64,000 nucleotides of DNA, from positions 21,468,981 to 21,532,980 of the forward strand of contig NC_045147.1 of assembly GCF_008831285.2 (NCBI RefSeq), written 5' to 3'. A program made the position numbers and the translations under genes. Source of the DNA: Nymphaea colorata. Taxonomy: Eukaryota > Streptophyta > Magnoliopsida > Nymphaeales > Nymphaeaceae. The notes below the pieces were generated by a model. That model saw only the letters and a program-made list of their open reading frames with translations, did not search any database and was not told the origin of the DNA. Positions 44,280-54,364 of the stretch are shown one piece after another (position 1 is the first letter of the stretch; every line of letters starts with the position of its first letter).

Positions 44280-45910
44280 ATACAGTGGTAGACAGCAGCA
44301 AATTGAGGGAGTCGAAGGGATCACTGTTAATGTTCAAATCGGCAGATTTGAATCCGATCATTGGTACCAATTAAGTCTCATGGCCCATTTAAGAGTCCAC
44401 ATCTCAACTGCGAACTAATTTTAAGATTTATAAAAATTTTCAATTTTAATTTTTTTAATGCAAATTTTCTATTTAATTTTTTAATTACTCTTTTAATATT
44501 ATACCTCAAGAGTTCGGCCAAATTTATTGGATTGGCCGATTGGCCAAATTTGGTTTAGAAATGGATTTTACAAGAGAGAGAGATAAAGAGAAAGAGAAAG
44601 CGGTGACGTTCACTTTTTCACGCGCGGGATTAGTTGCCATCACTATGCAAACATAATTTACTATAAATTTAAACATAATTTCTAAGTGTGACTTGACTCA
44701 TATTCGCATGTGAATAAAATTCCTCAATTGCATGGCCACTTTAAGAACTTTTTATGAAGAACCAGGCAAGATTTATCCCTGATCTCAACAAATCCTTTTC
44801 ACTTGCTCTCGTGTTTGGGAATTAATTAGTGGCGTCTCTCTCTCTCTCTCTTATCTGTTCCTCCACCATTATAGAGTGGGGAATCCCTATTCCCATCACC
44901 CTAATTAATACTAACATTAAAGGATATTAAGACACACTTATGCTATTTACAAGATCCAAGATATTCCAACGAGAAGAATCTCTATACTGGAGTACGTAAT
45001 TATATATGGAGGTCGAGCAAATTTAGACCTCGTTTGTTTCACAACTCCTCTTATCAGAATATATCTTTTCCTGACTGGGCGAAGCAAACATCAAAAGAGT
45101 CATTTCTGCAAAGTCGCTGCTAAAGACACCTTACTTCGATGTTTGTTTGTTTTCACTTTCCCAAATAAAACATTGCAGGCACTATTTCTGCTCCAATCAT
45201 TTAAAAGGAAAAAGGAACACTTGCAGAACCAGAAATTTTAGCTGAGAAGAACACTAATTTAATAATTTTAGTATTCCTAGGGGTAATATATATATATATA
45301 AGTACGTTTAATCTGCATATTGTTTCGTAAGTTAGTGTAAATTAAAGGGCTAGCAGAAGTGCTACTATGAAAATCTCTCTCCTACTCTTCCTTTTCTCTC
45401 TCCTATTTTGAATTTTTTTTTTTTACAACCATTCTCTCCATCTTCAAATTAATTATTAAATCATAGGAGAGTAAGAGGTCTTAATAATTCAGTGTAAAAA
45501 TAGGATTAGTGTTGTTCTAAAAGAAAAAAGTGTACACGCCTGCGCGGGACCTTGCTCTCATTAAATCTAGATTGCACAAAAAATCATGCACCATTCATGT
45601 GCATAAACGCCATTAATTGCGAGCAAAGATACACCGTGTTTAACTCAATGATGAACCAAATCTTGTCTTGGATGCGACAAACAACACTGGGAGATAAAGG
45701 CGCTTGTCCAACTCACTTTGATGTGATCAAATATATTTCCAAAATCTTGAAGAACTCAATTTCATAGATTTCTTTTGAAATCTATGCAACAACCTTCCGT
45801 ATCAAGAGATCATTACAGCAAAATCATGAAAACGGGAGACAACTATGCGTGCTAAGGATCATTTAATTTATTTAATGAGATTTATTTATGTTTAAGATTA
45901 AATATTCACA

Positions 45911-45918
45911 TATATATA
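45911..45918 (+). promoter_or_regulatory. TATA box of the MADS gene
   Basis: TATATATA 45 bp upstream of the ATG at 45,963, implying a leader of only about 15-20 nt, short for a plant mRNA. Confidence 0.5.
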
Positions 45919-45962
45919 CCCTGTAGGCGAGCGACCTCGTGTATCGAACGATTGTGAGCAAG

Positions 45963-46688
45963 ATGGCAAGGAAGAAGGTGAACTTGGCTTGGATCTCCAA
46001 GGACTCGGCTAGGAAAGCCACGTTCAAGAAGAGAAAGAAGGGATTGATCAAGAAGGTGTCGGAGCTGAGCACCCTCTGCGGCATCAAGGCCTGCGCGATC
46101 GTGTTTGGCCCGTCGGAGACTACGCCGGAAATCTGGCCGCCGACGGCCGCGGCCATACGTCAAGTGATAGAGAAGTTCAACGATCTGCCGCAGGTGGAGA
46201 AGTCCAAGAAGATGCTGAACCAGGAAGGCTTCCTCAGGCAGAGGATAGCCAAGTTGAAGGAGCAGCAGGCCAAGCTGGCCAAGGACAACAAGGAGTTGGA
46301 GATGAAGACGAAGCTGATCAAGGGGATGAAAGACAAGGCGGCGTTGCATGGTGCGGGCATGGACGAGCTGCATGCGCTCATGTGCATCGTGGATGCGAGG
46401 ATGGCGAAGGTCAGGGGAAGGAACGAGTCGTTGGTTTCTTACGGGCCGCCGTGCATGCAGCTGCCTCCCCAACTGATGCCGATGCCGCCGACGTTGCCGC
46501 CGGTGCCGGCGGCGCTGCTCAGGGAGGAGGAGCGGCGGCAGGTGCAGGGGATGAGCTTCATGGAACAGCAGGTGCCGGGGGAACCACAGTATTTGGTAGA
46601 CTTTCTGGAGTCTCTTGAGAATTATCCTACCGAGTGGCCTTATTATGTAGATGGTAACCAGTGGACGTATCCTGGCCCTTTACTGTGA
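45963..46688 (+). CDS. Type I (M-gamma) MADS-box transcription factor, intronless, 241 aa
   Basis: The start is at 45,963 because the MADS domain begins at once (MARKKVNLAWI). Upstream codons of the open frame contain no ATG. The MADS domain spans about residues 1-60, with KDSARKATFKKRKKGLIKK, VSELSTLCGIKACAIVFGP and the type I phrase TTPEIWPP. A charged coiled-coil follows (about 80-115, LRQRIAKLKEQQAKLAKDNKEL), then a Pro/Met-rich stretch (PPQLMPMPPTLPPVPAAL) and an acidic/aromatic C-terminus. There is no K domain and no intron, both as expected for type I genes. The closest known group is M-gamma (AGL80/PHERES-like), nuclear regulators mostly active in the central cell and endosperm; that role is by family. 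Coding DNA is clearly GC-richer than its flanks. The long antisense ORF over it is a shadow. Confidence 0.94.
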   Translation: MARKKVNLAWISKDSARKATFKKRKKGLIKKVSELSTLCGIKACAIVFGPSETTPEIWPPTAAAIRQVIEKFNDLPQVEKSKKMLNQEGFLRQRIAKLKEQQAKLAKDNKELEMKTKLIKGMKDKAALHGAGMDELHALMCIVDARMAKVRGRNESLVSYGPPCMQLPPQLMPMPPTLPPVPAALLREEERRQVQGMSFMEQQVPGEPQYLVDFLESLENYPTEWPYYVDGNQWTYPGPLL

Positions 46689-49201
46689 GAGGCTAATTGA
46701 GTTCATCCATCGATGTCCGTCTCTCTTCTCTGTGTCTTGTAGATCAAATTGCATGTTTGGTTTCTGTATTTCTGTGAGTTTGAGGAAGAAATCTCATGGA
46801 TCGAGTCTCAATCTTCACAAGAAAGAACACAGAAAAAAGGAAAAAAAGTATGAAAATAATATATGTTTCAGTTGCCAATTTTCTTCAGGTCAATTATTAC
46901 GAAGCTCGTTTTCTTCTTGTTCTTGTACTTTTAAAAAAAAAAACCTTTTCATGATAGAGTTCTGTGTATGAGTTGTTGGTGATATGAGGATTGAGGAAAC
47001 GCATTGAAGATCAGAGTACAGTTCGATCTAATTTCACCCGCTTTACAATCTTGGAAACTGAAATTCTTCAGGAAATACGAAAAAGTTGGGCACAGGAGTC
47101 ATATCTATCTTTCTTTCTTTCTTTTTTAAAATATTTCCATCCTAACTGTAAGCATGAAAATAAACTTGCTTCAAACTTTTCCACGCCATCGCTTCGCTAC
47201 TGCAAAACAATGCTGTCAGCTTATGTGGTGAAAGGTCAATGATAGGGAGAATCTGATCAGGCCCTTTTTCAATTTTTTATATTTAAAAGTAGAGAAAATA
47301 ATTTAAAAATGAGAAAAATAACAAATTTGATGTCGGTTTGTCTTGTTCCAAAGAGAAGCGGGCTCCATCAAAATTCTCGAGATAAATTATCCGGGGCAGT
47401 TTATTCCGGCATGTAAATGCCGCCCAAATTCGAAACGGATCATACTTATCGTATAAACTTTTTCCTTACTTGATCAACAAGGTTACGTGATTAGAAGAAG
47501 AGTGTTCTGGATCTTGGTAATTCATGGGACTCTTATCCAGATTTCGTCTTCATGCTTTCAACCACTTAATTGATTGTTTTTGTCGATTTCCAGATTCTGT
47601 TTTTGCAGAAACTAAAAAGTTCAAAAAGCTAGAGGAATTAGAAAAGGCAACTCTTCTTTGTTACCAAAAACACAGATCATCTTAAGCGAACAGAAAGTGT
47701 CTGTTCCTTCCGGTGCCAATGAATTTGGAAACAATGAAATCGCGAGCTCTTTATTTCTCTGCAAAAGAGAAAAGATAAAAGAAGAATGTATTTTTCAGAT
47801 TATATTTTGATTTTGCATGTGTTCCGTTTGGATTTTGCATCAATCCAAGACTTGTAATATGCAACTCAGAAAAGAGTCTGCTACCGTCTTCCTTTCCGGG
47901 GGAAAAAAAAAAAAAACAACTGTGTGAAATATATGAAACATTAATGCTGCCGGATGCACTAAAATCTAAAAATTTTCGCTAAAACAACCAAAAATCATCC
48001 TAAAAACCATCATAAACAGTTGCTAATGTCAATTTAATGATGCTTTTTAGCGAGACATAGATGTATATATTCATATGTCTTTGTGGATTTCTTTGTACGT
48101 GTTTGGACGGATTTCTTGTGCTTCACTACCTGACGAATGCATTAGATGGAGAATTTAATTGTTTCCACCGGATGCAGCAGCCGTGATTTGACAAAACTCA
48201 AGATAGATTGCACGGGTTTTTGCTCTCTCATCTTTTTCTTTTTCACTTTGATTTTGACAACCATTCTCTGCATCTTAAAATCTGTAGATCATAAGAAGGG
48301 AAAGAGAATTGAAAATGCAATGCCGTCTTACAATTTGGTTCACTATTTTTTACTATTACTTTCAATAAAAGTTCGGTTATACATATGTATCGGTGCAATA
48401 TCACAAAAAAAAATTTGAGTTCACTCAATTTTCTTCAACGAATCATTAATGAAATAACATTACTAATAACAAATCATTGATGAAATAGGGATTTGTTTTT
48501 TTCTTTTGGAGGAAGAAAAAGAAAAGATCAGGAACAGACAGCCACAGATGTAGCATTTTCATTCCGTCGCATCCTTGCCAAAATGGGATGGGACCACGCC
48601 CCACTCGACGGTTCTTATCACAATTTAATGTGCGAGAAATGTCCATCGCCCACTAGAATCTAAGAGCACTAGAGCACTCCCTCTTTGGTTCTGGATCAAG
48701 CATTAGTCTGGATCTCAGTTTGTGATTAATACTAGATGAGAAAATGTATAAAAGTAAATGAGAAAATGTATAAAAACAATTTAAAAATAGTAAATCTTTA
48801 GGAATATTACGATGGCAATTGACACCTCCGTATCATTATCCGCGTGTTGTAAGTTTTATCAATTTACGGTTTAATTTCTCCAATCCATGGGAGCCTTGCT
48901 TTATTTGAGAATCAATGGGATGAATCATGTCAAGCAAAATTTCTATTTTATTTCATACTCAAGTAAACAGTTGCATGTGTTCCTCAACAAAGACGGGAAG
49001 AAAAAAAGGAGAAAATTTTGACTGATACTATCAAGCACTGCAAAAAAGTAGAGCCACAAACGAGACCATACAAACTAAAAACTCCATGGCCTTTCAAAGC
49101 ACCTCTTCTCTCTCTAAGATTGCAAAAGGAAAAAGAAGAAGCCGGATTTATTTTGTGGTCTCCAAGGCTGGTTATTCTATCTGCTAAAAGTTTGCCGAAA
49201 C
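46689..49201. other. Intergenic, no supported gene
   Basis: This is the 3' flank of the MADS gene followed by AT-rich DNA. Bases 48,200-48,300 resemble 45,365-45,470 upstream of the MADS gene (shared 'acaaccattctctncatctt'), so a small repeat pair brackets it. No gene seen. Confidence 0.5.
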
Positions 49202-49513
49202 TCAGAGCCACAGTGCCCCAGCTTCCTTGAGCTGAGGAACCAGGGTGCCATTAAGGTGGTGAGCCATGACTTTGTCCGTCGGCCCCACCAGCTTGCCGCC
49301 GATGAAGACGGCTGGAATCGCCGGGCCCCGGCCGATCAGTCGCGCCAGGGCTTTCTCCATCTCCTTGCCTCTGGGGTCCTGATCGAGCTCGTGCACAACC
49401 GGGTGCACGCCGAGGTCACAGAAGAACCTCTTGATGGCATGGCACATGCAGCACGAGCTCTGGCTGAAGATGACCACTGCACTCTCTTTTGCAAGCTTCA
49501 CCACCCTGTCCAT
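49202..49513 (-). CDS. CC-type glutaredoxin (ROXY class), 103 aa
   Basis: A complete intronless frame beginning [17 protein letters not shown]. The active site is CCMC at residues 21-24, the plant-specific CC-type signature. The glutathione-binding/cis-Pro region is [12 protein letters not shown], followed by [10 protein letters not shown]. The C-terminus ends GALWL, and an ALWL end is known in this class to be needed for work with TGA bZIP factors and TOPLESS. By family it acts in nucleus and cytosol as a redox-linked transcription regulator in development, nitrogen or stress responses, not mainly as a general oxidoreductase. A TATA box lies about 250 bp upstream. It is transcribed away from the other two glutaredoxins and is more diverged from them than they are from each other ([27 protein letters not shown]). 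Confidence 0.95.
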   Translation of the reverse strand: MDRVVKLAKESAVVIFSQSSCCMCHAIKRFFCDLGVHPVVHELDQDPRGKEMEKALARLIGRGPAIPAVFIGGKLVGPTDKVMAHHLNGTLVPQLKEAGALWL

Positions 49514-49765
49514 TCCTTCCTGATCTTCTTACTAAATGCAGCACACCAAAGTGACGCAGATCTGTGAATTCTTTGGCCGAAACTCAGAGATCTGCACAAC
49601 TAATACGGTAATGGGCAGGCCAGAAATGAGAGATCTAGAGAGAGAGACAGAGGCAAAGATTGAAAGCCGGAAAGGGAAGAGGATGAACTCGGCGGGGGAA
49701 TGGTAGAGGGCTTGAGGATATTGCGGGAGAGTTTGGCTGATGAGTTGAGAGTCATGGAGATATCA

Positions 49766-49773
49766 TATTTATA
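49766..49773 (-). promoter_or_regulatory. TATA box of the minus-strand glutaredoxin gene
   Basis: TATAAATA on the minus strand, 253 bp upstream of the start. The leader would include the GA/CT-rich tract at 49,630-49,670. Confidence 0.6.
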
Positions 49774-50143
49774 GTGTCGAGTGGCTGATGGGTGGAATTA
49801 TTTTATTTCAAAAGCGACGAGAAATATTATTCCCCTAGATTATTTGCAAATGATCAACATGTCTCTTGCAATCTGCCCTACGATAGCGACCCAATCATCT
49901 CCTTTATATATGAAGCCCCAAATTTTTAAATGGGTAAAGCAGTGCGTAAAAATATCTCTTTCCTATATAAAATATGAAAGCACCACCTTGTGCAATCTTA
50001 ACCATATTTTCCTTTGTGCACAGTGTCGATTCGGTAACCATCAACCGTCATTTTCTATTTAAGAATCTCTTCATGAGATTTCTGGAACCCCAAAAAATCA
50101 ACACTATTTCTAGATAAGGCTATATATATATATATATATATAG

Positions 50144-50187
<44 letters not shown>

Positions 50188-52200
50188 TATTCATCCGTTA
50201 TCCATATCAATTTTCCTTTATGGATAATGTTGGGACTACAATTCAAATTTTAGTGAGTAGAAAAGGTGAGGAGAATCGAGGGACTGGCACGCGGCAACTC
50301 GGTTTGAGGCTCAAGTGGGTCGAGCCCAGTTGGCTTGGTAGTGTAGGACCACAGTCATCAAGCAAGTCCCATTTAACAAACCAAAAGTAGGTCAATGAGG
50401 TCCACGGGTTCGCTGTGAAGTCTAAAGTGAAGTCAATACAGAGTCGAACCAAGCACAAATGAAGAAGGCCGCCCTGGGGACGGCTGCTTTTGTAATTTTG
50501 TTTTCTTCAAAAACAGGTTTTGTAGTTAGATGATCACATTCAGTAAGAAATATCTCTGTTATCTTGAGAAGAAACAAGACTTTTCAGCAGCTCGACAAAA
50601 CGATATGGAATAAAAGAGACCAAAATTTTGAAGCACCAATTTAAGATTATTCCCAAAAGGAGGCCCGAATAAAATTTTTTATTCTAATTAACCATCCGTC
50701 TAAGTTGTGTTCGGATGACGTCTTCAAAGAAATGATGTTTGTGTCAAAACCAGGATTTGTTAGAATTTAATCTAATTACGAAACATAGTTTGTATGTTTG
50801 GGTGTCAAGACAAAAACGATGCTCGACAAAGATATTCATACCCTAATTTAAATAAGTTGTTTTAGGGAAACGGTGTTTTCTAAACATATTTCGAATGCAT
50901 GTTTTGCTTCCTAAACGGCATTTTCTAGTATCGCCCAAATACGTCTTCAGTGGTCGTTTAATAGCAAAAATACTTTGTAAGTGTTCCGTGAATATGTTCT
51001 AGTGTTGTTGTTGTCAAACACCCTATATAGATTTTGTTCTCGATTAATTCAAGCACTGAAATCAACCAGTGGCATAGCCATATGATGACTGGTGTCGGCA
51101 GTTGCTCACACCAGTCTCTTAAAATTTTTTTATTTTTAAATGGATATCTTTAAATATTTATATATATATATATATTACCAAAATATTTATAAATACTTCT
51201 ACTGCCACACTGACTAGTAATTTACAACAAAGACATTTTTTTGTGCTTTCAATCACTCTCGGACTTGTAGAGTGTGGGAGCCAGTTTTTGGAATAGGCGA
51301 TAAACGAAGGCACGACTTCCTGTCCTTTGTACATTCCATTAGCAAACACGTGGGAAGGTTCGCGTGGTACGCTTTCACTTGTGACGCCTCCTTTTCTTTG
51401 TTTGGATTTTTCTTTTCTTGAATCAAATTATTTTTAGGATTCTTTTGCTTGAAGACATATCTAAATGGGGGCATCTTGCTGACGTGGTCAACGAAGATGG
51501 GTCTATCCGATGGAGACAACGTCCCCTTCTTTTTTGTTGGCTAAAAGATTCCAATCCCATCAGAAGATGAGAAAAAGGAATGAAATCGCTTAAAAGAAAA
51601 ATTCTAGAATTAAAGATAAAAATGAGAAAATGGATGAATATTATTCTCTCAAGAACTTGGTTCTAGATCTCGCCAGATAGATAGAAAAATAAAGAAGAAA
51701 TTTTGTAGAGCCCTCATGAAGCACTCTGGATTTCAATCCATTAATTTTATAAATTTGGATCTACATTTGCATGCCAAGTCCTCCGCTTACTTATCCTTAC
51801 AAAATAATCTTCTCAACTTTCTCCCATAAATTTTCTACTTCATTAACTTGGTGTCAGAATGTACATAAATTTCACCTTGAAGAAAGCATATTTTAGGACT
51901 AAAACGGCCGAGATGGCGATTTGTGATCCTGAAAAAAGTTCATAATCGACCATAATTTTCCATGTAAAGCACGATAAATCAAAGATATTCACAGCAAGAA
52001 TTGCATGAATTAATTAATTAATTAAGAGAAGCGGAAAAGTCAAAGTGCAAAAAAAACATATTGAGTTATGAGCATCAGACAGCCAAATCGGCAAATGATG
52101 AAATAAATATATGTATTTATGACACCATCGAATCGAATTAAACGCTGTAGAAAACAGTGGAAGTGATGAGATATGAAGAATTCCTCCTGGCCACGTTCGA
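49774..52200. other. Intergenic with microsatellites and repeat copies
   Basis: It includes (TA)n at 50,121-50,142 followed by (GA)n to 50,184. An unassigned AT-rich stretch at 50,690-51,050 carries 'gttcggatgacgtcttc' and 'cccaaatacgtcttc'. A left-end copy of the 'CCAGTGGYRTAGCCA' repeat lies at 51,067-51,125. No gene supported. Confidence 0.5.
51067..51125 (+). repeat. Dispersed repeat, partial copy of the 'CCAGTGGYRTAGCCA' family
   Basis: 'ccagtggcatagccatatga' followed by 'tgactggtgtcggcagtt' and 'gctcacaccagtct', then a (TA)n run at 51,160. It matches the left part of the copy at 4728. Confidence 0.65.
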
Positions 52201-53900
52201 CATCATCCAGCTTCAGGTTTGGCACGCAGTTGGTCGACCAAGTAAAGCATATTATTGGAACAAAGAAGAAGAAGGAAGTGATAGATCTTGAGCGGAAGCG
52301 AATAAAGGGGGTTGCCTTCGTGTCGATCTGCCTTGCTTTTCCACATTCCGATCTCTCCCCCTTCTCCTTCCCTCCATGCCTTCTCATCTACAACATCTGC
52401 CCATCCACAAACAAACAGATAAGAAGAATCCAACCCAACAAAATCTCTTGTTCCAAATTCCTTTTCCCTAAATTTCTTGAGCTTTTAGTTTGTGATTTTT
52501 GACTTTGAATTAAGCTTGACAGAAAAAGCAATAGTACACGGGCCCAGCTAAACTTTTTCTTTTAATGAACCGCTAAATATATAGTTAACAAATTTTCAAT
52601 TGGCTTTCGTGCATGCAAGGATCCAAGTCTCTAAGAGCTGCCTTAAATCGCTGGACTCAGGTCTGCGCTAATCCAACATATAAATTTAAGGTTTTGATAT
52701 TAGGTTTTGTGTGATGTATACCCCATAAAAACCCCACCTATCTACATTTCTGTAAAAATGTCCTGAGATTTATGTGGAAGTGCAGATAAGGGTGGGTATA
52801 TACCAGCTTGGAAGTGGGGAGAGAATCAAAGGAGGAAAAAGAATGTCTACTTTTTTTAGGAGATCAAAAAGTAGAGAGAGACGAGAGAGGGGGCGGGCTC
52901 GTGTCGTGGCATCACAAAGCCGAAAAAGAAAAGGAGGAGAGTGAGTACGGATCGCGTACAATTGGGCGTCATCCCGCCGACCCACCATTCATCCCCTTCT
53001 CACCTCTTTTTAGTATTCCCATTCGTCAGCACACCAACCTTCTCTTCAGCCGAGCTACTCGTAGGCAGTGGGCAGTGACCCACCCCAGCCAACGAGTAGC
53101 TCTGATACTGGTTCAATGCATGTCATCGGTTTGATTCTCATAGATGTTATTTCATTAGAATGCAAACAATGATAAACACAATACTTTTGTTAACGGATAG
53201 ACTATTATCGGTCCACCTAAATCTGAAAGCAGCTCTAGATCATAGGGACCTTTCTTAAACGACTTCTGGTTACCTAAAGAGGCTCTAGCTTCTCCACTTA
53301 TCATTTTGTTCATACTGGAGATGCCCACAATAAAAAAATGTTTTTTTTTTCTAACTTTTGATACCTTATGAAAAGGGCTGTTTAACATTTACTAGTTCTG
53401 CTTTTGAGGTTTATGAGAGTTATTGACATTCACTGTGTTCGGCCCTCGAACATATAACATGGTTCAGATTTCTATACCCGGTGAAATGTGTATCATTGCC
53501 CGTATGTCTTCGATACTAACGTCTAACGATGGTGCTTTAACTATTCAATTATTCTGATGGCTTACAAAGGCTTCTTTTAGCAGGCAAATTTTCCTTTTAG
53601 GGCCTACCAATAATTCGGAATGCAGAATCACATTACACTTTGGAAGCTGCTGCTCTTGTACATTGCCTTTTAAGCTGAAAAAGTATTGTTTCCTTTATAT
53701 GTAGAAGGAAAAGTCATCGTTGTCATTTCCTTCCACTTAACAGATTTAATTAGAGCTAAAAAAGTGCCGATCGAGATGGGACTTTAAACTACAGTCTTCA
53801 CTGAAAAATGAGAAACAAGAGTCCCTTATTTGAGAATGTGGCCAAAAGGAGGGGTCCAATTTCCTTATTAGATGGCTAACACGGGAACTATGTTGAAGTG

Positions 53901-53950
<50 letters not shown>

Positions 53951-54012
53951 ATTTTTTCAGCCATGATGCTCTAGCCTTTTCTTACATGCAATCCGCAGGC
54001 TGTGTGTATAAA
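52201..54012. other. Intergenic, no supported gene
   Basis: Two overlapping ORFs of about 110 codons at 52,040-52,502 and 52,770-53,134 lack domains and have opposite-strand partners of equal length, so they are not called. A (TA)n run lies at 53,902-53,948. Confidence 0.5.
53902..53948. repeat. (TA)n microsatellite
   Basis: About 23 TA units. Confidence 0.95.
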
Positions 54013-54364
54013 GGGTCGTTTGATGCACTGAAAATATGGAGTTGGAAAGAAGTTTTCAGCAACTTATATCAGGAATTCAAGAAATGGAAACAAAATCCAA
54101 ACTTTCAAAACCCCATTGTGTTTGCTAGACTTAGGTTTATGTTCCAGCAAATAAATTTTGCAGTTTGAGAAGAATGAAAGATGAAAAAAGTAAATCGTTG
54201 GATTAAGGAATGCTTTGAGAGAAAAAATTTTGGAAATAAATTTCTAAAAACCAACCCAACGACTACTTTTTTTCATCCCAAGTTTGATAGGCAAAAAAAA
54301 AAAAAATTTAAATTTGAATTTTATTTTCAGCGCTATAAGAAATATCCTGCCCATCAAACGGGCT
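54013..54364. mobile_element. MITE-like element with CGTTTGATG termini
   Basis: The left end 'gggtcgtttgatg' and the right end 'catcaaacgggct' are inverted complements with one mismatch; the 9-bp core is perfect. The interior is AT-rich and non-coding. 'taaa'-like flanks on both sides may be target duplication. Terminal words are like those at 31,929-32,175. Confidence 0.55.

Larger units (their letters stand above)
42714..45910. other. Intergenic, no supported gene
   Basis: Head-to-head space between the SEC-C gene (-) and the MADS gene (+). Bases 43,080-43,170 hold a doubled word pair ('aaaaagaattgcatcaacgaaaat' type, 'aaaaaattgcatcgacg'). It also contains a GGCAT-ended MITE (43,731-43,898), a (TA)n run (44,229-44,279) and two 'ctcgag' words near it. 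No coding signal. Confidence 0.5.

Noticed and set aside
44149-44374. ORFs containing IYIYIYIY runs, here and at 28,254, 50,055, 53,746 and 53,872
   Set aside because: Translations of (TA)n microsatellites.
45906-46472. 188-codon minus-strand ORF
   Set aside because: Fully antisense to the MADS coding region; a by-product of its GC-rich codon use, with no domain of its own.
52040-53134. Paired ORFs of 108-115 codons on both strands
   Set aside because: Both strands are open to similar length and neither shows a domain.
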